From Comamonas_C sp026954015 (GTDB taxonomy: Bacteria > Pseudomonadota > Gammaproteobacteria > Burkholderiales > Burkholderiaceae_C), in NCBI GenBank assembly GCA_035063785.1, contig JAPSFS010000014.1, forward strand, positions 1 to 64,000: DNA of 64,000 nt, given 5' to 3'. Below the pieces are notes generated by a model, which saw nothing but the letters and a program-made list of their open reading frames with translations, was not told the origin of the DNA and did no database searches. Below are positions 34,676 to 42,317 of the stretch, piece by piece. Within the stretch, counting starts at the first letter, position 1, and every line of letters begins with the position of its first letter. Made by a program: the position numbers and the translations under genes.

Positions 34676-37600
34676 ATGGCGCAGTTTTTCATCAGCCGCC
34701 CGGTCTTCGCCTGGGTGATCGCGATCATGATCATGCTCGCGGGGGCGTTCTCCATCGTCACGCTGCCGCTGGAGATGTACCCCGAGATCGCGCCACCGCG
34801 CGTGACCATCAACACCACCTACACCGGCGCCTCGGCCGAGACGGTGGAAAACTCGGTCACGCAGATCATCGAGCAGCAGCTCAAGGGCCTGGACAACCTG
34901 CTGTACATGCAGTCCACGAGCGACTCGGCGGGGCGCTCGCGCACCACGCTCACCTTTGCGCCGGGCGCCAACATCGACGTGGCGCAGGTGCAGGCGCAAA
35001 ACAAGATGCAGGGCGCGATGAACCGCCTGCCCGACCAGGTCAAGAGCCGGGGCGTGTTCATCAACAAGGGCGGGCAGGACTTCCTCGTCACCTACGTCTT
35101 CACCTCGCCCGACCCCAACGTCTCGCAGGTGACGATCGGCGACTACCTCAACAGCAACGTGGTGGACGTGCTCGCGCGCATCGACGGCGTGGGCGACATC
35201 TTCGTCTTCGGCACGCCCTACGCGATGCGCATCTGGATGAATCCGGCGCTGATGGAGAAGTACGGCCTGATGCCGTCGGACCTCTCCAACGCGCTCAATG
35301 CGCAGAACGCGCAGGTCTCGGCCGGGCAGCTCGGCGCGCTGCCCGCGGTCAAGGACCAGATGCTCAACGCGACCATCACCGCGCGCACCAAGCTGCAAAC
35401 CGTGCAGCAGTTCAAGGACATCGTGCTCAAGGCGCTGCCCGACGGCTCGCTCGTCACCATGGCCGACGTGGCGCGCGTGGGGCTGGAGGCGGACAACTAC
35501 ACCGTGCGTTCGGTGCTCAACGGCCAGCCCGGCGCGGGCCTGGGCATCATCCTGGCCGACGGCGCCAACGCCACCAAGGTGGCCGACGACATCGCGAAAA
35601 AGCTCGCCGAACTCGCACCCTACTTTCCCGACGGCATCACCGGCTTCGTCAGCTCGGACTCCACGCCCTTCGTGCGCGCCTCGATCAAGGAAGTGGTCAA
35701 GACCCTGGCCGAGGCCATGGTGCTCGTCGTGCTCGTGATGTTCCTGTTCCTGCAGAACTGGCGCGCCACCTTCATCCCGATGATCTCGGTGCCGGTGGTG
35801 CTGCTGGGCACGCTCGGGGTGCTCAACGTCATGGGCTACTCGATCAACATGCTCACCATGTTCGCGCTGGTGCTCGCGATCGGCCTGCTCGTGGACGACG
35901 CCATCGTGGTGATCGAAAACGTCGAGCGCGTGATGAAGGAACAGGGCCTGTCGCCCACGGACGCGACGCGCGAATCGATGCGCGAAATCACTCCCGCGCT
36001 CATCGGCATCGGCCTCACGCTCGCCGCCGTGTTCGTGCCCATGGCCTTCTTCCCGGGCTCGGTGGGGGTGATCTACCGGCAGTTTTCCATCACCATCGTC
36101 GCGGCGATGGGGCTGTCGGTGTTCATCGCGCTCACGCTCACGCCCGCGCTGTGCGCAAGCCTGCTCAAATCCATGGACCACAGCCAGCCGGGGCATGCAC
36201 CGCGCCGCGGGCTGCCGGGTATTGCCGACCGGTTCTTCCAGTGGTTCAACCGCCATTTCGACGCCAGCGCCACGCGCTACCAGAGCAGCGTGGCGCGCCT
36301 GCTCAAGCGCGCCCTGCGCATGATGGTGCTGTTCGCCGTCGTGCTCGCCGCGGTAGCGTGGATGTTCCACCGCCTGCCCACCTCGTTCCTGCCCAACGAA
36401 GACCAGGGCTTCATCCGCGTGAACGTCACGATGCCGTCGGGCGCGACCGACGCGCAGCTGCAGGCGGTGATGGAAGACATCCGCCTGTACTTCAAGGACA
36501 AGCCCGGGATCTTCAGCACCAACGCCGTCTACGGCTTCAACGGCAACCAGAGCTCGGGCAGCATGCTGGTGCGCCTGACCAGCTGGGACCAGCGCCCGCT
36601 TGCCAGCCAGTCGGCCGAAGCCATCGCGCGCAAGGCCAACCAGGACCTGCGCCACATCCGCGACGCGCGCATCTTCGTCGTGATGCCGCCGGCGGTGCGC
36701 GGCCTGGGTTCGAGCGCCGGCATCAACTTCATCCTCAAGGACCTGAACGGCCTGGGCCACGAGGCGCTGATGAAGGCCAAGGACGACATGATCGCCCGCT
36801 CGCGCGACGAGCCGGCGCTGGCGAACATGCGCACCACGGGCTTTGACGACACCTCCGAGCTGGAGGTGGTGGTGGACGACCGCAAGGCCTCGGCGCTGGG
36901 CCTGTCCACGAACGACATCAACACCACGCTCTCCAGCGCGCTGGGCGGCACCTACGTCAACGACTTCATCAACCAGGGGCGCGTCAAGCGGGTGTACATC
37001 CAGGGCGACGCGCCCGCCCGCATGCTGCCACAGGACATCGCCAAGTGGAGCGTGCGCAACAAGAACGGCGAGATGGTGCGCTTCGCCAGCTTCTCGACCA
37101 CGCGCTGGAGCAGCGGCTCGCCCCAGCTCATGCGCTACAACGGCAGCCCGGCGATGGAGATGGAGGCCAACACCGCCGAGGGCGCAAGTTCGGGCGACGC
37201 GATGGACGCGGTCGAGCGCATCATGCAGACCATGCCGCCGGGCATAGGCATCGAATGGACCGGCGCCTCGCTGCAGGAGCGCCAGTCGGGCTCGCAGGCG
37301 CCGCTCCTGTACGCCGTCTCCATCCTCTTCGTGTTCCTGTGCCTGGCTGCGCTGTACGAGAGCTGGAGCGTGCCCGCCTCGGTCATGCTGGCGGTGCCGC
37401 TGGGCGTGATCGGCGCGCTCATCGCCACTTACGGACGGGGCCTGGCCAACGACGTGTACTTTCAGGTGGGGCTGCTCACCACCGTGGGGCTGGCGTCCAA
37501 GAACGCCATCCTGATCGTGGAGTTCGCCATGCAGTTGCAGGAGCGCGGCCAGGGCCTGATCGAGGCCACGGTGCACGCGGTGCGCCTGCGCCTGCGCCCC

Positions 37601-37792
37601 ATCCTGATGACCTCGCTGGCGTTTGGCTTCGGCGTGCTGCCGCTGGCCGTGGGCACCGGCGCGGGCGCGGCCGGGCGCAACGCCATCGGCACCGCGGTGC
37701 TCGGCGGCATGGTGTTCTCCACCATCCTGGGCATCTTCTTCGTGCCGGTGTTCTTCCTGGTGGTGCGCAAGCTGTTCACGAAGGCCAAGTAA
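34676..37792 (+). CDS. RND multidrug efflux pump (HAE1 family, AcrB/MexF-like)
   Basis: The 1038-residue inner-membrane transporter has the standard 12-segment RND layout. It starts FFISRPVFAWVIAIMIMLAG. Proton-relay residues are seen in VLAIGLLVDDAIVVIENVERVM (the Asp pair in helix 4), and the second-half motif is GLASKNAILIVEFAMQL. Two large periplasmic loops follow helices 1 and 7. It exports drugs, solvents or aromatic compounds, driven by protons. No TolC-like outer-membrane channel gene follows, so the complex must borrow one encoded elsewhere. mobA converges on it 15 bases downstream. Confidence 0.96.
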   Translation: MAQFFISRPVFAWVIAIMIMLAGAFSIVTLPLEMYPEIAPPRVTINTTYTGASAETVENSVTQIIEQQLKGLDNLLYMQSTSDSAGRSRTTLTFAPGANIDVAQVQAQNKMQGAMNRLPDQVKSRGVFINKGGQDFLVTYVFTSPDPNVSQVTIGDYLNSNVVDVLARIDGVGDIFVFGTPYAMRIWMNPALMEKYGLMPSDLSNALNAQNAQVSAGQLGALPAVKDQMLNATITARTKLQTVQQFKDIVLKALPDGSLVTMADVARVGLEADNYTVRSVLNGQPGAGLGIILADGANATKVADDIAKKLAELAPYFPDGITGFVSSDSTPFVRASIKEVVKTLAEAMVLVVLVMFLFLQNWRATFIPMISVPVVLLGTLGVLNVMGYSINMLTMFALVLAIGLLVDDAIVVIENVERVMKEQGLSPTDATRESMREITPALIGIGLTLAAVFVPMAFFPGSVGVIYRQFSITIVAAMGLSVFIALTLTPALCASLLKSMDHSQPGHAPRRGLPGIADRFFQWFNRHFDASATRYQSSVARLLKRALRMMVLFAVVLAAVAWMFHRLPTSFLPNEDQGFIRVNVTMPSGATDAQLQAVMEDIRLYFKDKPGIFSTNAVYGFNGNQSSGSMLVRLTSWDQRPLASQSAEAIARKANQDLRHIRDARIFVVMPPAVRGLGSSAGINFILKDLNGLGHEALMKAKDDMIARSRDEPALANMRTTGFDDTSELEVVVDDRKASALGLSTNDINTTLSSALGGTYVNDFINQGRVKRVYIQGDAPARMLPQDIAKWSVRNKNGEMVRFASFSTTRWSSGSPQLMRYNGSPAMEMEANTAEGASSGDAMDAVERIMQTMPPGIGIEWTGASLQERQSGSQAPLLYAVSILFVFLCLAALYESWSVPASVMLAVPLGVIGALIATYGRGLANDVYFQVGLLTTVGLASKNAILIVEFAMQLQERGQGLIEATVHAVRLRLRPILMTSLAFGFGVLPLAVGTGAGAAGRNAIGTAVLGGMVFSTILGIFFVPVFFLVVRKLFTKAK

Positions 37793-37807
37793 AGAACACT
37801 TGCCGAC

Positions 37808-39718
37808 TTACCGCAGGACGCCCGCGAAAAAGGCCGCGAGCTCGTCGTACCCGTCCAGCGGCAGCACGTTGGCCACGTACTGGTCGGGTCGTACCACCAC
37901 CATGCAGCCGCGCTCGCGGTCGATGCCGCGCATCTCGAAGATGTCGCCCGCCCCCTTGTGGTCGACGCAGAAGATCTTCTCGTGGTCCTGCAGGCCGAGC
38001 TTGCCCGTCCTGGGCCTGAGCAGCGAGGGCATCTTCTCGTAGGCAAGCTGGTCAAACGTCTGCTGGAACACGGCGCGCACGTCGATCACCGCGTCGATGT
38101 CCTCGCCCTTGCGCGTGTGACGCACCACGGGCGAGCGCGGGTCGCGCTCCAGCCAGTCCGCGAGCCGGTGCATGGCCGAGCCTGCGTCCGAGCCGTCGGC
38201 CTTCCCGGCGAACGCATAGATGCGCCAGCGCGCGTCGGCCTCGGCCACATGGCCGAGCTGCATGCGCCTGGCATCGGCGAGGCGCACCACCGGCGCCGAA
38301 TGAAAGCGTCGGCCGATCTCTTCGCCCCTGGCAAGCGCCTGGTATGTGCCGGCGGCGAACAGCGTGGAGCGGTCGTACCTGACCGCCGTGCCACCGGTGA
38401 ACTCCAGGTTCTGCTTGAACTGGCGGATGATGCGCGGCTCCTCGGTGCCGTCGCGCTCGGCCTGCGTGGTCGGCGCCGACATGACGCGCGCCCACTCGTG
38501 GTCGGTCTCCACCAGCCGCCGCGCTTCCGTCAGGCGCTCCCTGGAATAGCTGCGCAGCAGGCTCGCGTCGGCCCGTCCCTGCAGCACGTGCACCAGCTTC
38601 CAGCCGAGGTTGAAGGTGTCCTGCATCGAGACGTTCATGCCCTGCCCCGCCTTGGGCGAGTGGGTGTGGCAGGCGTCACCCGCGGTGAACACGCGCGGGT
38701 TGCGCGCCGAGCCCTCGGGCACGTCGTCGAACTTGTCGGTAATGCTGTGCCCGATCTCGTAGATCGACCACCAGACCACCTCCTTCACGTCCAGCGTGTA
38801 GGGCCGCAGGATGCGGTTGGCCGCCGCGATCATGTCGTCCTGCGTGAACTTGCGGCTCGCCACCTTTTCGTCGGGGCGCAGCCTGTCGAGCTCGACGTAC
38901 ATGCGAAAGATGTAGCCGCCCTCGCGCGGCAGGATCAGCACGTTGCCCTCGCTCGCCGAGGAGATGAGGCACTTCTGCCGCACGTCCGGAAAATCGGTAT
39001 TGGCCAGGATGTCCATCACGCCCCAGGCCTGGTGCGCCGCGTCGCCGTGCAGGGTGCCGCCGATCGCCTTGCGTACCGCCGAGTGCGCGCCGTCGCAGCC
39101 CACCACGTAGTTCGCGCGCACCGTGCGGGTGGCCCACCAGTTGATGCCGCTCGCATCCTTGATCGTCACGGTCACCGGGTGGTCGTCGGTCGTCGGGTCA
39201 ACCTGCAGATCCACAACCTCCCAGCCATAGTCGGGCTCCAGGCGCGAGGGCGAATTGCGCATCACTTCCAGGAAGAGCTCATGCAGGCGCGCCTGGTTGA
39301 TCAGGATGTGCGGCATCTCCGAGCTGTCATCGGCCACGTCCTGCACGCGGCCCACCCGGTGGATGTGCTGCGGGTTGACCGGATCGGGCATCCAGAAACT
39401 GGTCTGGTTGACCCAATAGGTCTCGCGCTTGATCTTGTCGGCGAAGCCGAAGGCCTGGAACATCTCCATCGTGCGGGTGTTGATGCCGTCCGCCTTGCCC
39501 TTGATGATGTTCGCGGGCATGCGCTCGACGATCATCGTGTCGATCCCGGGGAACTGCGAGAGTTGTGCCGCCAGACACAAGCCGGCCGGACCGGTACCGG
39601 CAATCAGCACGTCCACCTGGTCGGGAATCGGCTCGTGGACGCCGCGGCTGCGCCGGTTCGGCGCCGCCGGTTTCACGTCCGGGTTGCCGCCCCGAAAACC
39701 ATCCTTGTAATACTGCAT
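37808..39718 (-). CDS. mobA: 3-hydroxybenzoate 4-monooxygenase MobA
   Basis: MobA hydroxylates 3-hydroxybenzoate to protocatechuate with FAD, NADPH and oxygen. The 636-residue protein has the FAD motif IAGTGPAGLCLAA, the DG motif GCDGAHSAVRKAI and the GD motif FTAGDACHTHSPKAGQGMN. A C-terminal thioredoxin-like domain typical of the phenol hydroxylase family follows. The size matches the Comamonas testosteroni enzyme (639). AGGAG lies seven bases before the ATG. It diverges from a MarR gene across a readable operator, the same layout as the known mobA/mobR pair. A related phenol hydroxylase is the alternative. Confidence 0.85.
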   Translation of the reverse strand: MQYYKDGFRGGNPDVKPAAPNRRSRGVHEPIPDQVDVLIAGTGPAGLCLAAQLSQFPGIDTMIVERMPANIIKGKADGINTRTMEMFQAFGFADKIKRETYWVNQTSFWMPDPVNPQHIHRVGRVQDVADDSSEMPHILINQARLHELFLEVMRNSPSRLEPDYGWEVVDLQVDPTTDDHPVTVTIKDASGINWWATRTVRANYVVGCDGAHSAVRKAIGGTLHGDAAHQAWGVMDILANTDFPDVRQKCLISSASEGNVLILPREGGYIFRMYVELDRLRPDEKVASRKFTQDDMIAAANRILRPYTLDVKEVVWWSIYEIGHSITDKFDDVPEGSARNPRVFTAGDACHTHSPKAGQGMNVSMQDTFNLGWKLVHVLQGRADASLLRSYSRERLTEARRLVETDHEWARVMSAPTTQAERDGTEEPRIIRQFKQNLEFTGGTAVRYDRSTLFAAGTYQALARGEEIGRRFHSAPVVRLADARRMQLGHVAEADARWRIYAFAGKADGSDAGSAMHRLADWLERDPRSPVVRHTRKGEDIDAVIDVRAVFQQTFDQLAYEKMPSLLRPRTGKLGLQDHEKIFCVDHKGAGDIFEMRGIDRERGCMVVVRPDQYVANVLPLDGYDELAAFFAGVLR

Positions 39719-39773
39719 CGTGGGTCTCCTCGGGTGGAACAGCGCATGGCTCGATCCACCAGCGCCAGTGTTT

Positions 39774-39803
39774 ATAGTAACTATGCTTACTATTCCCTGT
39801 CAA
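39774..39803 (-). promoter_or_regulatory. mobA promoter overlapped by MobR operator
   Basis: On the minus strand a perfect TTGACA (39798-39803) and TACTAT (39774-39779) are separated by 18 bases. The perfect inverted repeat ATAGTAACTATGCTTACTAT (39774-39793) covers the -10 box and most of the spacer, so a MarR-type dimer bound there would block polymerase. Confidence 0.75.
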
Positions 39804-39824
39804 TACGGTATGTATACTTATTTA
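39783..39824 (+). promoter_or_regulatory. Second MobR half-site and mobR -10 element
   Basis: ATACTTATTTA (39814-39824) resembles the operator half ATGCTTACTAT at 39783 and lies 31 bases away, about three helical turns. TATACT at 39813-39818 is a likely -10 for mobR; its -35 would fall in the first operator. This suggests autorepression. Confidence 0.5.
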
Positions 39825-39869
39825 TGAGCGCGCCATTGCCGCGTTCGACCTCTTCCACGGAGCACGGAG

Positions 39870-40361
39870 ATGGCATTACTCGACATGGCGGGACACCTGA
39901 TTCGGCGCATGCACCAGCAGTCCACGCAGGTCTTCGCGCAACGCACCCAGGCCGCGGGGTTCGACCTGACGGCGGTGCAGTTCGCCGCGCTGGACGCCAT
40001 CCATGCCCACCCTGCCACCGACCAGGCGAGCGTCGCCGAGGCCATTGCCTACGACAGGGCCACGATAGGCGGTGTCATCGACCGGCTGGAGCACAAGGGC
40101 TGGGTGCGCCGCGTCGTCAACGAGCGCGACCGCCGCGCGCGCGAGCTGTCGCTCACCCCCGAGGGCGAACGCATCCACGTCGCGCTGCTGCCCGTCGTTC
40201 AGGCGCTGCAAGACGACATCCTCGGCCCGCTGAACGACGTCGAGCGCGCACACCTGCTGCGGCTTGCACGGAAGATGACACGCCAGCACGCGCCGTCGGC
40301 CGCCAAGACGCGCAAGAGCCGCGGCGACGCGCCAGCGCGACAGGGCGCTGCTTCGACCTGA
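39870..40361 (+). CDS. mobR: MarR-family repressor MobR
   Basis: MobR represses mobA and is released by 3-hydroxybenzoate. The 163-residue protein has the MarR fold: a dimerisation helix ([19 protein letters not shown]), the winged helix with recognition helix [20 protein letters not shown], and the wing with [16 protein letters not shown]. The C-terminal tail is basic. The assignment rests on MarR family membership, divergence from mobA and the palindrome between them. GGAG lies seven bases before the ATG. It is separated from rpsU by 169 bases that hold the rpsU promoter and leader. Confidence 0.82.
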
Positions 40362-40392
40362 CCGCCCCACCCCGAAACGCAGGCAGGCTCGC

Positions 40393-40398
40393 TATAAT
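40393..40398 (+). promoter_or_regulatory. rpsU -10 promoter element
   Basis: A consensus TATAAT preceded by GC lies 132 bases before the rpsU start. No convincing -35 lies 16-18 bases upstream. A strong growth-related promoter is expected for this ribosomal protein gene. Confidence 0.6.
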
Positions 40399-40414
40399 GC
40401 CGGGCTTCATGGCG

Positions 40415-40530
40415 TCAGCCCCGTCGGCCATACTAGTTACACAGACGGGGAATACCGTCGTACATGGATGGCCGGGCCCGATCTTCCCGACCAGCCCTCT
40501 GGCGGCACACATCTTGGAAAAAACTGGCTG
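40415..40530 (+). ncRNA. Structured 5' leader of rpsU, candidate cis-regulatory RNA
   Basis: The leader can fold in two exclusive ways. Fold A pairs CGGCCAT (40425-40431) with ATGGCCG (40468-40474), enclosing GACGG (40444-40448) paired with CCGTC (40455-40459). Fold B pairs CCCCGTC (40419-40425) with GACGGGG (40444-40450), which breaks fold A. The start codon lacks a good Shine-Dalgarno sequence, and CAGCC near 40492 could pair with GGCTG just before the ATG. This is the layout of a regulated leader; I cannot assign it to a named RNA family. Confidence 0.5.
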
Positions 40531-40743
40531 ATGACAACCATCCGTGTCAAGGAAAACGAGCCGTTTGACGTGGCGCTGCGCCGCTTCAAGCGCACCATCG
40601 AAAAGCTCGGTCTGCTGACCGAACTGCGCGCCCGCGAGTTCTACGAAAAGCCCACCGCCGAGCGCAAGCGCAAGAAGGCCGCCGCGGTCAAGCGCCACTA
40701 CAAGCGCGTGCGCAGCATGCAACTGCCCAAGAAGCTGTACTGA
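40531..40743 (+). CDS. rpsU: 30S ribosomal protein S21
   Basis: S21 is a small, basic protein at the platform of the 30S subunit that helps base-pairing between mRNA and 16S rRNA. The 70-residue sequence has the standard core ([26 protein letters not shown]) and the Lys/Arg-rich C terminus ending [10 protein letters not shown]. In many proteobacteria it heads the rpsU-dnaG-rpoD operon; here a strong terminator follows and dnaG and rpoD are absent from the window. Confidence 0.98.
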
Positions 40744-40776
40744 GCCGGGCCCGCACCCGCTGGCTGCACGCCATCC

Positions 40777-40812
40777 AACCCGCGCCCGGGACGCCTGGCG
40801 CGGGTTTTTTGT
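40777..40812 (+). terminator. Intrinsic terminator of rpsU
   Basis: AACCCGCGCC (40777-40786) and GGCGCGGGTT (40797-40806) form a perfect 10-base stem with a 10-base loop, followed by a T-run. This should end transcription after rpsU. Confidence 0.9.
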
Positions 40813-40862
40813 TGCTTGCCGACCTCACGGCCCCACGAGCGACGCGTTGCCTTCCGGCCAAA

Positions 40863-40880
40863 ATAGTCCGAACGGACTAT
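40863..40880. promoter_or_regulatory. Perfect palindrome upstream of the PEP-CTERM gene
   Basis: ATAGTCCGAACGGACTAT has two perfect eight-base arms around AA, the size and shape of a TetR-family operator. It lies ten bases before a possible TTGAAC -35 box (40890-40895), with AAGATA at 40914-40919 as a poor -10. No regulator gene is adjacent. Confidence 0.5.
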
Positions 40881-40947
40881 CAGGAAATTTTGAACTCGCC
40901 TGAGCAGAGTACGAAGATACAAACGTTGCAATCAAAGAGGGTGTCGA

Positions 40948-41592
40948 ATGCTGAAGGAATTGGTTATCGCCGCAGGTATCGCGTTCGCGGGTGGATTCGC
41001 AAATGCGGATACGCTGAAAGTTATCGATTTCGAGGATCTATCTACCTTCACAACATATCAGATACCTAATGGGTATAGCGGGCTCAGTTGGGATAACGCC
41101 ATCTTAGTGCCGCAAGATGGCGCGCCTTGGACAGTTGGGGATACCGCAGGCTCAGGCAACGCAGCATATCTCGGGTGGGGCGGCGGCTTTAGTTCAACAT
41201 TCCCATTCAAATTGGTAAGTATGGATTGGGAGGCTACGTTAGGAGATAACGGCTCCCGATCTGGGTGCGGTCACGTCGGTGGAGAATGTCCAGAGACAAC
41301 GGGGACCGTAACAATTAGCGGTGTTACAGAATTTGGAGAACTACTACAGGCCTTTTACCCAGTCGGCACCGGGGAAGGCGAATCACTACCAGACGGGCCG
41401 TACTGGATGTGGCCGTACCTTACGAAGTTACATATTTCTCTAAGCTTCGATGGCCCGAATTATCCCGGCCTATTTCTCTCAGTAGACAATATTGCAATCG
41501 TAAGTACCGTCCCACTTCCTGCTGGTGCGCTTCTCATGGGAACTGGATTGTTAGGAATGCTCGGGTTCTCTCGGAAGAAGCGCATTGCCTAA
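40948..41592 (+). CDS. PEP-CTERM-type secreted protein, probably acquired
   Basis: The 214-residue protein has an N-terminal signal (LVIAAGIAFAGGFANA) and ends in a sorting signal: VPLPAGALLMGTGLLG, then a hydrophobic stretch and SRKKRIA. This is the VPLP variant of PEP-CTERM signals, recognised by an exosortase/archaeosortase that anchors proteins during export. The body is Gly/Ser-rich, with two cysteines in CGHVGGEC that could form a disulfide. Coding DNA is clearly more AT-rich and uses different codons than its neighbours, which suggests transfer. AGAGGG precedes the ATG. No exosortase gene is in the window. Confidence 0.75.
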   Translation: MLKELVIAAGIAFAGGFANADTLKVIDFEDLSTFTTYQIPNGYSGLSWDNAILVPQDGAPWTVGDTAGSGNAAYLGWGGGFSSTFPFKLVSMDWEATLGDNGSRSGCGHVGGECPETTGTVTISGVTEFGELLQAFYPVGTGEGESLPDGPYWMWPYLTKLHISLSFDGPNYPGLFLSVDNIAIVSTVPLPAGALLMGTGLLGMLGFSRKKRIA

Positions 41593-41620
41593 AATTAGTG
41601 TGCGAGCTATCACCCAACAT

Positions 41621-41649
41621 GGCGGCCGCTTGGCCGCCTTTTTATTTTC
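41621..41649 (+). terminator. Intrinsic terminator after the PEP-CTERM gene
   Basis: GGCGGCC (41621-41627) and GGCCGCC (41632-41638) form a perfect seven-base stem around GCTT, followed by TTTTTATTTT. It separates the inserted gene from yqeY, whose start is only 13 bases further on. Confidence 0.85.
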
Positions 41650-41661
41650 GAGGACTACACG

Positions 41662-42108
41662 ATGACCCTCAAGGAACAAATCACCGAAGACATGAAGGCC
41701 GCGATGCGTGCGCACGAGGCCGACCGGCTGGGCACGATCCGCCTGCTGCTCGCGGCGATGAAGCAAAAGGAAGTGGACGAGCGCGTGGTGCTTGACGATG
41801 CGGCGGTGGTCGCGATCGTGGACAAGCTCATCAAGCAGCGCAAGGACAGCGTCACCGCCTACGAGGGCGCGGGCCGCCAGGATCTGGCCGACAAGGAGAA
41901 GGCCGAGATGGTGGTGCTGCAGGCCTATCTGCCTGCGCGCCTGTCCGAAGCCGAGGTGCTTGCGGCCGTAAAGGCGCTCGTGGCGCAGGTGGACGCGAAC
42001 GGCCCGGCCGACATGGGCAAGGTGATGGGCGCGGCCAAAAAGCAATTGGCGGGCAAGGCGGACATGGGCATGGTCTCTGCGGCAGTGAAATCCGCCCTCA
42101 GCCATTGA
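41662..42108 (+). CDS. GatB/YqeY domain protein
   Basis: The 148-residue protein is a stand-alone YqeY domain, related to the C-terminal tRNA-binding tail of the amidotransferase subunit GatB. Recognisable segments are LKEQITEDMKAAMRAHEADRLGTIRLLLAAMKQKEVDER and the closing PADMGKVMGAAKKQLAGKADM. YqeY genes usually follow rpsU and precede dnaG; here that order is interrupted by the PEP-CTERM gene and dnaG is missing. The function is unknown; a tRNA-related role is inferred. Confidence 0.9.
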   Translation: MTLKEQITEDMKAAMRAHEADRLGTIRLLLAAMKQKEVDERVVLDDAAVVAIVDKLIKQRKDSVTAYEGAGRQDLADKEKAEMVVLQAYLPARLSEAEVLAAVKALVAQVDANGPADMGKVMGAAKKQLAGKADMGMVSAAVKSALSH

Positions 42109-42110
42109 AA

Positions 42111-42159
42111 CCATAGCTGCTGGCGCTTGGTGCACAAGCGCTGGAGCCACTTTTCACTC
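42111..42159. repeat. Intergenic palindromic repeat, copy 3
   Basis: CTGGCGCTTG (42120-42129) and CAAGCGCTGG (42135-42144) form a 10-base stem with one mismatch and a five-base loop. CATAGCTG lies before and GAGCCACTTTT after. It sits just after yqeY. Confidence 0.75.
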
Positions 42160-42288
42160 ACAAATCCGCTGTGGAGCTTGGCGCGACCGGGCCCTGGCGC
42201 AGCGGAACCGCCCGCAGTCGCTGGCGGAGCGATCCCGGGCCGTGCGCATGAGGCGCGGCAACGGCTGAAAATAGTGGCGGAATCGGCC

Positions 42289-42311
42289 TGCAGCGCTTAT
42301 CCATCAAGCGC
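42289..42311. repeat. Intergenic palindromic repeat, copy 4
   Basis: TGCAGCGCTT and AAGCGC surround ATCCATC, matching the core of the repeat family without the flanks. It lies seven bases after the lldD stop. The roughly 130 bases between this copy and copy 3 show no gene or clear signal. Confidence 0.6.
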
Positions 42312-42317
42312 GGGGCG

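Noticed and set aside
34133..37576. A 1147-residue reading frame on the minus strand opposite the RND pump
   Set aside because: Open antisense frames are common in GC-rich genes. The translation is His/Arg-rich with no domain, and the pump on the plus strand is a clear full-length match.
37958..40531. An 857-residue plus-strand frame across mobA and mobR
   Set aside because: It spans a divergent promoter and an operator and is antisense to mobA; composition is that of a shadow frame.
40948..41592. Treating the AT-rich gene as an insertion sequence
   Set aside because: No transposase motif, terminal inverted repeats or target duplication are visible; the protein is a signal-bearing secreted one.
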